The notes below the pieces were generated by a model that had not been told where the DNA came from, made no database searches, and was given only the letters and a program-made list of their open reading frames with translations. Shown here piece after piece: positions 6,556 through 12,923 of a stretch of 23,379 bases of DNA (its first letter is position 1; each line of letters opens with the position of its first letter). Where the stretch lies: positions 1 to 23,379 of IMG/VR virus record IMGVR_UViG_3300005253_000320. The stretch is one strand, 5' to 3'. A program made the translations under genes and the position numbers. The DNA comes from a virus.

Positions 6556-6869
6556 GTCTTGCCCGCCCCAATAGGTCGTACCCGCACACCAAGTCCTCTT
6601 GAAGTGATAAGTCTATGGACGCGAAGGGTTGAGAGGTCACGGTCTTCGACCTCAATGGAGTTGACTCCAATTGGATCTCCGCTCTCCCAATCACGTGCCA
6701 AACCGGCACGACCGGCTGCCCACCAACGAGCTGCGGATTCCGCTGCACTTATATTGGCGAATGTTCGTGGAGTATCACTTAGGTCTCGGCCTGTCGTGGA
6801 ATGTCCTGCTCGGACAGGTGGAATGAATTTACCTGTCTTTCTGTCTCGGACTATGAATAGTTCGTCCAT
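6552..6869 (-). CDS. Hypothetical protein, 105 residues
   Basis: The ATG at 6869 shares its A with the upstream stop (TAATG) and has GGAGG about eight bases before it, so the longer open frame to 6932 is not used. The product starts MDELFIVRDRKTGKFIPPVR, then has an Arg/Ala-rich helical middle (SAAESAARWWAAGRAGLARDW) and a C-terminal beta part (VEDRDLSTLRVHRL). The first part resembles short phage proteins with a display-like strand pair. No family or catalytic residues were recognised. Confidence 0.68.
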   Translation of the reverse strand: MDELFIVRDRKTGKFIPPVRAGHSTTGRDLSDTPRTFANISAAESAARWWAAGRAGLARDWESGDPIGVNSIEVEDRDLSTLRVHRLITSRGLGVRVRPIGAGKT

Positions 6870-7090
6870 TAGTCTGCCTCCAAAAGAATCAACGCCTCTT
6901 TCAGTTGTGCAACGATCCGCAGGTCGAAGCATTGAACAGACATTGGGTCACTCATGAACTCGGCATTGATAATGTCAGCGAGACGAGCGATCTCTACGAG
7001 GTTAGTAAAGTGCCGAGTTACTACAGACAGATCGACAGTCTGCTCGTCGTCTATGGCTTTGATGTATTCTTTCAGTTGGTATGGGTTCAT
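6869..7090 (-). CDS. Hypothetical small helical protein, 73 residues
   Basis: The product is mostly helical (MNPYQLKEYIKAIDDEQTV; HFTNLVEIARLADIINAEF; RIVAQLKEALILLEAD) and acidic. Both ends are TAATG overlaps with neighbouring genes. The three-helix size suits a small regulatory or anti-host protein, but no family was recognised. Confidence 0.65.
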   Translation of the reverse strand: MNPYQLKEYIKAIDDEQTVDLSVVTRHFTNLVEIARLADIINAEFMSDPMSVQCFDLRIVAQLKEALILLEAD

Positions 7091-7302
7091 TAGAAGAATC
7101 CTTTCAGTGGGTCTTCAGTTTTAGTTGGCTCCTGTGGTTTCTCAGCAGGAGGACTAGGGATAAATTTGTGTTTGGCAAGCTCAGCCTTCTTCTGTCTCTT
7201 TAGCATCTTCCTTGCTATGATCCTGCCACGTTCTTTAGCGTATTGTGGGTTATGCTTTTGTTTCTCTCGTCTGCCACGGACGTTGCGAGTTCTCTTGCTC
7301 AT
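7090..7302 (-). CDS. Very basic small protein, 70 residues
   Basis: The first 45 residues are strongly basic (MSKRTRNVRGRREKQKHNPQ; IARKMLKRQKKAELAKHK), and the tail is Pro/Lys/Glu-rich, ending DPLKGFF. It probably binds nucleic acid non-specifically or acts as an intrinsically disordered protein. It is coupled by ATGA upstream and TAATG downstream. No family was recognised. Confidence 0.65.
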   Translation of the reverse strand: MSKRTRNVRGRREKQKHNPQYAKERGRIIARKMLKRQKKAELAKHKFIPSPPAEKPQEPTKTEDPLKGFF

Positions 7303-7607
7303 TCGTTGAAGTCCAGTGGGGTGTAGCCTCTGTGGCGACGTCCTAGACGGAACTCCGGATCGAACTCGTCACCGCGTGTGGCTCGGGTGCGTCGAGCCCT
7401 GTCCATTATTGTGTCGATCGAAGGCCCATAGAAGATTTCCTCTCCGTCTGGTCTGGTATTGTCCCACTCGCACCAATGTAGACTGGCATAGTTTTCCTCA
7501 TATCTTTTCCTCCATCTCTCTCGTCTGTACGCAGCAACCAACTCAGGTTCATTGCGCTTACGAATGACAGGTCTGGGAACCCAGAAGTCTGCGGCTTTGC
7601 TCTTCAC
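7299..7607 (-). CDS. Hypothetical basic protein, 102 residues
   Basis: The gene starts at GTG 7607, overlapping the upstream stop as GTGA, and ends in an ATGA overlap. The protein is Arg- and Trp-rich (LVAAYRRERWRKRYEENYAS; HWCEWDNTRPDGEE), with a second basic stretch (IMDRARRTRATRGD). Its composition suits a nucleic-acid-binding or virion-independent early protein. No family was recognised. Confidence 0.65.
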   Translation of the reverse strand: MKSKAADFWVPRPVIRKRNEPELVAAYRRERWRKRYEENYASLHWCEWDNTRPDGEEIFYGPSIDTIMDRARRTRATRGDEFDPEFRLGRRHRGYTPLDFNE

Positions 7608-7828
7608 ATCAAATCGTCCAAGTCAACTATCTTGGGTTGGTGGTGGACCTCTGGTACTTCGCCACAGGCCCACTTGTGAAGAAGACTCTCAACCAGCTCA
7701 GTCCAAGCTCCGTATCGAGGCTTGCCTGTTAGGGGGTCAGCCAGCTGAGAGTCTATTTCCTTTACGATAGATGTCCGAAGCGACAGCTTCTTGTCTATTG
7801 GTCTGTCAACCAGACGAGGGCGTGGCAT
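7604..7828 (-). CDS. Small ribbon-helix-helix-like protein with LDDLM tail
   Basis: The 74-residue product begins with a basic arm (MPRPRLVDRPIDKK), then a predicted strand KLSLRTSI, a helix VKEIDSQLADP, a turn GKPRYG, and a second helix AWTELVESLLHKW. This order is that of small ribbon-helix-helix proteins that phages and plasmids use as transcription regulators, so DNA binding is likely. The C-terminus KIVDLDDLM nearly repeats the tail of the 5291-5479 and 14742-15206 proteins. It starts inside the end of the upstream gene (overlap 23 bases). Confidence 0.65.
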   Translation of the reverse strand: MPRPRLVDRPIDKKLSLRTSIVKEIDSQLADPLTGKPRYGAWTELVESLLHKWACGEVPEVHHQPKIVDLDDLM

Positions 7829-8024
7829 CTTCCCAAACCTCCTTGAAGGTTTTTCCTGAATTGTAGTCGCGGTAGCCTTCCTTTATCCAGTCTTGGAAGG
7901 AGGTGAGTACGCCGGGATCTAAGGCGAGGGTATCACTCGCGGGAGTGTGCACTCCGTCGCCATTGGCCAGTAACCAAACGTGATAGCCGTCGAACTTAGC
8001 GTAAAGGCCGTCGCCCAGATACAT
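7806..8024 (-). CDS. Conserved-looking phage protein with YLGDGLYAKFDGYHVWL motif
   Basis: The N-terminus reads MYLGDGLYAKFDGYHVWL, followed by a small loop and DTLALDPGVLTSFQDWIKEG. This is a short protein type that I have repeatedly seen in tailed phages, with an LGDG-x-YA-x-FDG signature and no known function. The open frame extends to 8138 but would overlap the upstream gene by 100 bases. ATG 8024 begins exactly at the conserved motif, and a GTG near 8048 is an alternative with a purine-rich sequence upstream. The product from 8024 is 72 residues. Confidence 0.68.
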   Translation of the reverse strand: MYLGDGLYAKFDGYHVWLLANGDGVHTPASDTLALDPGVLTSFQDWIKEGYRDYNSGKTFKEVWEDATPSSG

Positions 8025-8037
8025 CTGTGTGGCTAGC

Positions 8038-8340
8038 TCAGGCACAGAACTGGTCTCGTTTGCGCTGGAGCTTTTCTTGGTCTTTCTTGTTGAGAGGACG
8101 GAGGGGTAGAGCTTTTCCAAGATAGAGACCAGTTTCATCGCTGGCGCGTGGCATGAGATAGCCGGTCGTTGAGGGTTTGATTATCTTGAAACGCCCAAAG
8201 TCATTATTTGGTTGGACGATAGCCCCAACGATGCAATATCTACTCCCAGGCTTTTCGTACCAGACATCGCCTTCTTCAACTTCTGTGATCTCATAGAAGC
8301 GGTCTTGATCCAAGTTGTTGTCACTACTCTTCATCTTCAT
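8038..8340 (-). CDS. Hypothetical protein, 100 residues
   Basis: The product has a beta-rich core (FYEITEVEEGDVWYEKPG, RYCIVGAIVQPNN) and a basic helical end (LNKKDQEKLQRKRDQ). It starts 17 bases inside the helicase gene; ATG 8334 is an alternative. It could be a small partner of the helicase because of the overlap, but that is inference. No family was recognised. Confidence 0.65.
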   Translation of the reverse strand: MKMKSSDNNLDQDRFYEITEVEEGDVWYEKPGSRYCIVGAIVQPNNDFGRFKIIKPSTTGYLMPRASDETGLYLGKALPLRPLNKKDQEKLQRKRDQFCA

Positions 8341-9814
8341 ACTCCATCATAAACACAAGATTGTTCTTTGCGCGGGTGATTGCGACGTATCGCAAGTTTT
8401 CTTCCTGACTGTATTCTTTCGACTCCGGGTCTATCCAGGGGCCAGGCACGAGGTCCGGCCGAAGAAGAAACGCATGTTCAGCTTCCATCCCCTTCGCCTT
8501 ATGAATAGTGCATAGACGTGGCCCGGTGTCTGATCGAAGAAGCCGTTCGAGTGCTTGGACGACCTGAGCCTTAATGCGATATTCGTCACAGAAGGGTAAG
8601 AGGGAACGCGCCTTATCGTTAATGCGATTGATCTTGTGGAATAGCTCTCGACTTTCGGCTTCCGCAATTTCCTTCTTTCTCCACTTCTCGATTTCATTAG
8701 CTAGGTCCTCTGTTGTAGTCACCTCGAACGAGTTGACAAACTTAATCAGTTGCTCCCCAAAATTGGATACTACGAGGCAGGGTATCTTATACTTGAGGAA
8801 CTGCACAGCATAGCGGAACATCGGAGCGTTTGTCCGACACATGACGATACTGTCGTCTGGTATGTCCTTGGGATGGATGCCGTCGTCTAGTTCAACGATG
8901 CTTCCATCAGATGCCGTCGACGACCACTCGATTTGCGGGACTATAGCTTGGGCAAGTTTCACGATACCTTTTGCACAGCGATAGCATACGCTGAGTGGAT
9001 ACTCAACACATTCAAACATCGAGTTGAGTTCTTCCATACTGTTGGTAAGTGCACCGCGAAATCCATAGATCGCTTGGCGACTGTCGCCGACGGCAATTAT
9101 CCTTGCGCCGCGTTCGGCTAGTTTCGACAACATCATGTGTTGGATTGGGTTTAGATCCTGAGCCTCATCAACGAACACTGTGTCGTAGTTCGGGAAGGTC
9201 ATGTCCCAGTACACAGGCATGTACAGTTGATCGTCGAATGTGAAGACATTCTCAACGTCGAGCGAAGCAAGCCAAAGCTCTTCGAGTATCATAGAAGCGT
9301 AGTCGATACGATCCATCGGCACTTCAGAGTGCTCGACATAGTTCTGGAAGTCCTTTGGCATCGGCGGCTCAAGCATTCCAGCTCCCTTCATCGAGCCGAT
9401 AATTTTGATAAGTTCGAAGCCAAACTCACGGTACTCAGTTGAGGACATGCGGGGCTTGAGGAGCTTTGACAACTTCCACTTGTCGAGCTGACTCGCAGGC
9501 ATTTTGCGCTTGAGCAGCGCATGGCCAAGAGCATTGAAGGTCTTACAGTCAGTGCCCATTGGAGTCTTTTCGCGTAGCTCTTGTGCGATTGCACGATTAA
9601 ATGCTAAGAATAGCACACTACCACGGACAAGGTTCATCGCGTATAGTATAGTTGTGGTCTTACCGCTTCCAGCTACTGCTTCAATGGAGATGTTCTTTGT
9701 TTCATGCTGCACAGCATCAAAGATAGCCCGTTGCATTGGGCTCCAGTCAGTCCCTGGAAGTTTTTCTTCTGAGCCTTCTTTCATAGACTCAGGGATTAGT
9801 TTATCCATGTCCAT
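8324..9814 (-). CDS. UvrD/Rep-type SF1A DNA helicase
   Basis: The 496-residue protein has all main SF1A motifs: a Q-like SPMQRAI (25-31), Walker A AVAGSGKTT (46-54), motif II VFVDEAQD (213-220), motif III AVGDSRQAIYGFRGA (241-255), an YPLSVCYRC motif IV (272-280), a late TIHKAKGMEAEHAFLL motif V and YVAITRAKNNLVFM motif VI. It is an ATP-driven 3'-5' translocase/helicase, shorter than cellular UvrD (about 720), as is usual for phage copies. No nuclease domain is attached; the RecB-like nuclease is a separate gene in the same block. The start ATG 9814 forms TAATG with an upstream frame and has GGAAG six bases before it. Confidence 0.9.
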   Translation of the reverse strand: MDMDKLIPESMKEGSEEKLPGTDWSPMQRAIFDAVQHETKNISIEAVAGSGKTTTILYAMNLVRGSVLFLAFNRAIAQELREKTPMGTDCKTFNALGHALLKRKMPASQLDKWKLSKLLKPRMSSTEYREFGFELIKIIGSMKGAGMLEPPMPKDFQNYVEHSEVPMDRIDYASMILEELWLASLDVENVFTFDDQLYMPVYWDMTFPNYDTVFVDEAQDLNPIQHMMLSKLAERGARIIAVGDSRQAIYGFRGALTNSMEELNSMFECVEYPLSVCYRCAKGIVKLAQAIVPQIEWSSTASDGSIVELDDGIHPKDIPDDSIVMCRTNAPMFRYAVQFLKYKIPCLVVSNFGEQLIKFVNSFEVTTTEDLANEIEKWRKKEIAEAESRELFHKINRINDKARSLLPFCDEYRIKAQVVQALERLLRSDTGPRLCTIHKAKGMEAEHAFLLRPDLVPGPWIDPESKEYSQEENLRYVAITRAKNNLVFMMEYEDEE

Positions 9815-10061
9815 TAGCTATCTTCCATGTGTTCACTTCTCCACGAAGCGTTGTGACTAAAGTGCCATGTTCAAGAAAACGAACACCGCCAGTCTTGAGG
9901 TTTGTGCAGAAGCTGTGTCTTCGAGGTTTAGCTTGAGTGATGTCCTTGCACTTAAATTGTGATTTAATGTAAGTGTGTCCATCAAATGAGAATGGTTGAC
10001 CGTAGTCCAAGCCGTAAATCTCCGTCTCTGTGGAGGGCTGTGCTATCATTTTTACGTGCAT
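9801..10061 (-). CDS. Small beta-rich phage protein, 86 residues
   Basis: The product (MHVKMIAQPSTETEIYGLDY...) is a beta-rich small protein. GQPFSFDGHTYIKSQFKC, HSFCTNLKTGGVRFLEHGTLV resembles small phage proteins with a GxxFxYxGxxYxK signature and no assigned role. AGGAG precedes ATG 10061 at a good distance. It overlaps the helicase start by 14 bases, so it is probably translated together with the helicase. Confidence 0.68.
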   Translation of the reverse strand: MHVKMIAQPSTETEIYGLDYGQPFSFDGHTYIKSQFKCKDITQAKPRRHSFCTNLKTGGVRFLEHGTLVTTLRGEVNTWKIANGHG

Positions 10062-10070
10062 TATTGTCTC

Positions 10071-10304
10071 CTATTCATGTCCATAGTTAGCTAGATTCCA
10101 TGCAGCGGTATAGTGACCAAAGATAGCCACTCCATTTGAAACAGACTCCATTCCTTGCTTTATCTGTTCCCAATCTTGTTTACCGGCTTTCCATTCCCGT
10201 ATGTCGTCACTTCTGGAGTATCTCCAGTCGTGTTGTTCAAGCCTTTTTAGCAGTTGCACAGGGCTTTCTATTTTTCCCCGTGACGATGACGATTCCGTCC
10301 CCAT
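10071..10304 (-). CDS. Hypothetical protein, 77 residues, overlapping start
   Basis: ATG 10304 has GGGAG nine bases upstream but lies inside the preceding gene, giving a 68-base out-of-frame overlap. The product has a helix (PVQLLKRLEQHDWRYSRSDD) and an IREWKAGKQDWEQIKQGME segment, then FGHYTAAWNLANYG. It looks protein-like across its length, including the overlap. No family was recognised. Confidence 0.6.
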   Translation of the reverse strand: MGTESSSSRGKIESPVQLLKRLEQHDWRYSRSDDIREWKAGKQDWEQIKQGMESVSNGVAIFGHYTAAWNLANYGHE

Positions 10305-10500
10305 TTTTGTCTACTCCCAGAGTGAGGTATTCCCAGAGAACGTCTGTGGGAAGCAGGCGCAGAGATTGGAGCGAACGGATCATTCGCTTAAACTCAGTCC
10401 GTCGCCTAACCTTACTGGGTTCGGTTTGGGCGGCTCCGAGCTGGTTCAGGAATGCTAAGCCCGTGTCCCTTGGGTGTAGCCTTATCATTCGGCCTGTCAT
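10237..10500 (-). CDS. Hypothetical basic protein, 87 residues
   Basis: ATG 10500 has GGAGG six bases upstream. The product is basic (RRRTEFKRMIRSLQSLRLLP) with a short strand DGIVIVTGKNRK near the C-terminus. Both ends lie in overlaps with adjacent genes (89 bases upstream and 68 downstream), so about 60% of the gene is read twice. No family was recognised. Confidence 0.58.
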   Translation of the reverse strand: MTGRMIRLHPRDTGLAFLNQLGAAQTEPSKVRRRTEFKRMIRSLQSLRLLPTDVLWEYLTLGVDKNGDGIVIVTGKNRKPCATAKKA

Positions 10501-10693
10501 GTTGGTCCTCCAATTGCTGAATTGCTGCGCGTAGCGTGGCGCGCTGGTAGGACGTCTCCAAGCGAATACCTTCGAATATGGTATTCTTCAGGCGAACACC
10601 TGGAGCCGTCTCAAGGTACATTATGAAACGGTCAAGATGTCGCAGGTGGTTGATCAGAACTGACCTGAGTGCTCTGTTCTGTGCTGGCGTCAT
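10412..10693 (-). CDS. Hypothetical helical protein, 93 residues
   Basis: ATG 10693 has AGGA six bases upstream, inside the upstream gene. The N-terminal two thirds is helical and amphipathic (NRALRSVLINHLRHLDRFIM; YQRATLRAAIQQLEDQHDR), and the tail is Arg/Pro-rich. It overlaps its neighbours by 62 and 89 bases in other frames. No known family was recognised. Confidence 0.58.
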   Translation of the reverse strand: MTPAQNRALRSVLINHLRHLDRFIMYLETAPGVRLKNTIFEGIRLETSYQRATLRAAIQQLEDQHDRPNDKATPKGHGLSIPEPARSRPNRTQ

Positions 10694-11066
10694 TGTGTTC
10701 CTCTATGACTTCACCTAATGCTTGGACGGCTATGTCCAAGCAGGCAATGAATTTAGTCTTGAAGGCTTCTTTGTCTGCCTCCTGCTCTATGTCCAGGTAA
10801 GAGCAAGCGGCCTCACAAAGAAGTGCGGCGGTCATTCCATTGATTCCTCTGGAGTCTATTCGGTCGATACTACAGTGCAGGAGTGCTCCGGCGTGAGGGT
10901 CTCCTTCTGCGTCGAGCGCAGCTCTGGTGACACTGTAGGCAAGCCGAGAGCTTCGGTACTGACGATCTTCGGCTTCCTCTTTCGAGCAGCGTTGAGGTTC
11001 CATGGCCTCTCCGATTTCTTTGAGTAGGCCTTCGATATCGTCGGATGTGATTCTAAGCACTTTCAT
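10632..11066 (-). CDS. Hypothetical helical protein, 144 residues
   Basis: The product starts MKVLRITSDDIEGLLKEIGE and is helical throughout, with a Cys/Ala-rich middle (GMTAALLCEAACSYLDIEQE) and a Ser/Thr/Gln-rich, probably disordered tail (about 125-144). The tail is the part read through the overlap with the next gene, so it may have arisen by extension. ATG 11066 overlaps the upstream gene by 14 bases. No family was recognised. Confidence 0.65.
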   Translation of the reverse strand: MKVLRITSDDIEGLLKEIGEAMEPQRCSKEEAEDRQYRSSRLAYSVTRAALDAEGDPHAGALLHCSIDRIDSRGINGMTAALLCEAACSYLDIEQEADKEAFKTKFIACLDIAVQALGEVIEEHNDASTEQSTQVSSDQPPATS

Positions 11067-11436
11067 TGAATAAATCCCCTTGATGGTCTTGGGCGAGTTG
11101 TGTCTCTGCTAGGCAGCTCGGACAGTGTGAAATGCAAATGTGATTTGCTTCGATACGTCTTGGTAGGTCTGCATGATTGACTGGTAAATACTTCTGATAA
11201 ACGCTAGCAACTACCTTCTCATAGTAGTATTGGTCGTAGCGCGTGAGGGTGTCTCCGTAAGTTGGTTGCTCGTAGCGCCGACCGCAGTTGCAAGTCCAAT
11301 CGGTCCAGAATAGCACGACTTCTCGGGCTACTCGGCTTCGGCGTGGCGCTCGGAGCAGATCATCAAACGAGATGACGTTGCTCGGCTTGGCGTCGCCAGA
11401 CAGTAGATCGCTGAGGTCAACCTTTATCTGTTTCAT
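11053..11436 (-). CDS. Zinc-binding-like protein with LSDLL/FDDLL motifs and QGDLF end
   Basis: Of two adjacent ATGs (11445 and 11436), the second is preferred because GGAGG lies ten bases before it and only one base before the first. The 127-residue product begins MKQIKVDLSDLLSG and then has VISFDDLLRAPRR, two copies of the LDDLL-like motif found at the tail of other early proteins. CNCG near residue 50 and CISHCPSCL near 105 could bind zinc. The end reads HQGDLFNESA, close to the clamp-binding pentapeptide QL(S/D)LF. Replication-related docking is a reasonable but unproven reading. Confidence 0.68.
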   Translation of the reverse strand: MKQIKVDLSDLLSGDAKPSNVISFDDLLRAPRRSRVAREVVLFWTDWTCNCGRRYEQPTYGDTLTRYDQYYYEKVVASVYQKYLPVNHADLPRRIEANHICISHCPSCLAETQLAQDHQGDLFNESA

Positions 11437-11590
11437 TGATTGCATCCTCCAGAGCGATGAATAGTTTACGCAGGGCTGACGCGGTTTCTACGTCAGGTAT
11501 GTCACCGAGTGTGACCTTGCCGATGAATGATCGGAGGGCCACGGCTTCGGGTCGGTCTAGACTTGCCTCTATGACTTGAGTGTCTTGCAT
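11417..11590 (-). CDS. Small acidic protein, 57 residues
   Basis: A short frame runs from ATG 11590, sharing its A with the upstream stop (TAATG), to TGA at 11417. The product (MQDTQVIEASLDRPEAVALR..., ...ALRKLFIALEDAINETDKG) is helical and acidic. It fills an otherwise empty 150-base gap and overlaps the next gene by 20 bases. No family was recognised. Confidence 0.6.
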   Translation of the reverse strand: MQDTQVIEASLDRPEAVALRSFIGKVTLGDIPDVETASALRKLFIALEDAINETDKG

Positions 11591-11820
11591 TAGACAAATT
11601 CCTTCATGAGTTGTGTATAGTCACGGCATAATTCTTCAATCTCGTCAGAACGCTTGATAGTGCTAGGTCGCATTGTGAAGGGATGGCGCACGACTATGGT
11701 TGTCCGTGTCTCTGGTGGCAGCAAATGGAAATGCTGGAGGAATCTGTCCCGGCGTATATAGTCCGGGAGCAGATCCACTTCAGCTTTTGCTGGCTGCGTT
11801 AAGGTTATCGTGGTTTTCAT
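11590..11820 (-). CDS. Hypothetical protein, 76 residues
   Basis: The product begins MKTTITLTQPAKAEVDLLPD and continues with YIRRDRFLQHFHLLPPETRT and a helical end (RSDEIEELCRDYTQLMKEFV). It is coupled by ATGA to the upstream gene and by TAATG to the 57-residue gene. A small strand-plus-helix fold is likely. No family was recognised. Confidence 0.62.
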   Translation of the reverse strand: MKTTITLTQPAKAEVDLLPDYIRRDRFLQHFHLLPPETRTTIVVRHPFTMRPSTIKRSDEIEELCRDYTQLMKEFV

Positions 11821-12143
11821 CGCTCTATGAGTGCCTCCTGCAGCGCTTTGTTAAAGCCATACTGAGCCAAGGCCACTTCGAGAGTTCTTACCGTCTCCTC
11901 TTTCTGTAGCTCCTTTGACCCGCCGAGGGGCATTAGGTCTTGTGGGCGATAGCAGAGCCTGGCACCGGCGAAGATTCGTTGACTTTCCTCCACCATGTGA
12001 ACATTCCACCACTTGCCTGTCCGCACGTGCTTCGCTTCTATTAGCTCGCTGGTCACAGTGGTCGCATGACCAACGAGCCTACGGTGGTTAGGACTGATCC
12101 CGCCCACGACTAGGACGGGATCTCCGATGTGAAACACGTTCAC
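11817..12143 (-). CDS. Small phage protein with an SH3-like GDPVLVVGG start
   Basis: The gene starts at GTG 12143 (GTGA overlap). The first half (FHIGDPVLVVGG, LVGHATTVTSEL, KWWNVHMV) has the strand pattern of a small SH3- or KOW-like barrel, as in other phage proteins of the same type. The second half is helical (KELQKEETVRTLEVALAQYG). Such barrels often bind nucleic acid or protein, but the role here is unknown. Confidence 0.66.
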   Translation of the reverse strand: MNVFHIGDPVLVVGGISPNHRRLVGHATTVTSELIEAKHVRTGKWWNVHMVEESQRIFAGARLCYRPQDLMPLGGSKELQKEETVRTLEVALAQYGFNKALQEALIER

Positions 12144-12304
12144 GACTGTATCCTTAAGCAGCCGAGGCCAAGCGCCCTGTCATGCTTCATCTGAAGCTTG
12201 TGGCTCTCGGCTTTGGCCTTGTTGACGGACTTGAATTGAATGGACTGGTTGCTACGCAGATCCGTGATGGTCAGACCTTGTCTTGTGAAGATTTGCGGCT
12301 TCAC
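12140..12304 (-). CDS. Small basic protein, 54 residues
   Basis: A short frame begins at GTG 12304 and ends at TGA 12140, with GTGA junctions at both ends. The product (MKPQIFTRQGLTITDLRSNQ, then SIQFKSVNKAKAESHKLQMK) has two strands and a basic helix. The exact junctions and protein-like composition in the only gap between two genes make it credible. No family was recognised. Confidence 0.62.
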   Translation of the reverse strand: MKPQIFTRQGLTITDLRSNQSIQFKSVNKAKAESHKLQMKHDRALGLGCLRIQS

Positions 12305-12483
12305 GCTTTGGTGACCTCCACGCTAATCTGCATTGGTTCTTTCCCGTCAAAGCAATGCTTGCGAATGTAAAGAGTCGGGATCTTCACGAGCATATCAATG
12401 GGGATGTCGCCCGAATCGTCGATTTCCTCGAACACATATGTGTTCTTAGTGGACTTTTTATAACGCATTAAAATCTTAATCAT
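12301..12483 (-). CDS. Small beta protein of a widespread phage type, 60 residues
   Basis: The product has KSTKNTYVFEEIDDSGD and IPTLYIRKHCFDGKEP in series, then a final strand ISVEVTKA. This K-x-T-K-NTYVF...PTLYIRK layout is a small beta barrel that I have seen in phages and actinobacteria, of unknown function. A promoter lies just upstream (12532-12560), and GGAG sits seven bases before ATG 12483, so this is the first gene of its transcript. Confidence 0.7.
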   Translation of the reverse strand: MIKILMRYKKSTKNTYVFEEIDDSGDIPIDMLVKIPTLYIRKHCFDGKEPMQISVEVTKA

Positions 12484-12531
12484 GGTTGTCTCCTAGTTGT
12501 AACGTCTTGTACTCAACCTTCCTAAACCTCT

Positions 12532-12560
12532 ATTTTACTCCTTTTCGGGGCCGGAGTCAA
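12532..12560 (-). promoter_or_regulatory. sigma70-like promoter for the 12483 gene
   Basis: On the minus strand TTGACT (12555-12560), a 17-base spacer and TAAAAT (12532-12537) give five of six matches at both boxes. The -35 lies within the last codons of the upstream lipoprotein gene. It would drive the long leftward block from 12483. Confidence 0.68.
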
Positions 12561-12774
12561 GCTGTCCGAGTGCGACACACGCTATAAGATACTCACGTTT
12601 TAAGGCATATCGACGACCACCTTTCTGAGTAAAGACAATCTCACCTGTCTTTTCTAGATCGTGGTTTGACACTTCGTACAGTCCAGGCATATGATCGAAT
12701 GTACAACTGTACCAATGCTGGTGATCGCAGCTTGCTATGAGCACAAGTATTGATATTGTCAGTAGCTTTCTCAC
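12535..12774 (-). CDS. Small predicted lipoprotein, 79 residues
   Basis: The gene starts at GTG 12774. The N-terminus MRKLLTISILVLIASCDHQH carries a basic start, hydrophobic core and lipobox IASC (acylated Cys16). The mature part has two further cysteines (SCTFDHM and LIACVALG) and a YALKREYLIAC strand-helix. A periplasm-facing lipoprotein is likely. Its 3' end contains the promoter of the next gene. Role unknown; phage lipoproteins of this size can block receptors. Confidence 0.68.
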   Translation of the reverse strand: MRKLLTISILVLIASCDHQHWYSCTFDHMPGLYEVSNHDLEKTGEIVFTQKGGRRYALKREYLIACVALGQLDSGPEKE

Positions 12775-12802
12775 GTGAACCGGCCTCTCTGTGGCTGAGA
12801 TT

Positions 12803-12830
12803 GGGGAGAAGCCACTATTGACTTCTCCCC
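12803..12830 (-). other. Perfect 9-bp stem hairpin, possible weak terminator or processing site
   Basis: GGGGAGAAG (12803-12811) and CTTCTCCCC (12822-12830) form a perfect nine-base-pair stem with a ten-base loop, in the 149-base gap between the 12924 and 12774 genes. No T-tract follows on either strand, so it is not a standard rho-independent terminator. The rest of the gap holds no gene, only a near-palindrome GTTTCTTTAAGGAAAC (12874-12889). Confidence 0.5.
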
Positions 12831-12923
12831 TCTCTTCCTAACTTCCTGTTGATTAGACTTTTTTTAAGTCGAGGTTTCTTTAAGGAAACTCTGTTTCGTG
12901 AAGTCCCTCCTCTGCTGCTTCAG

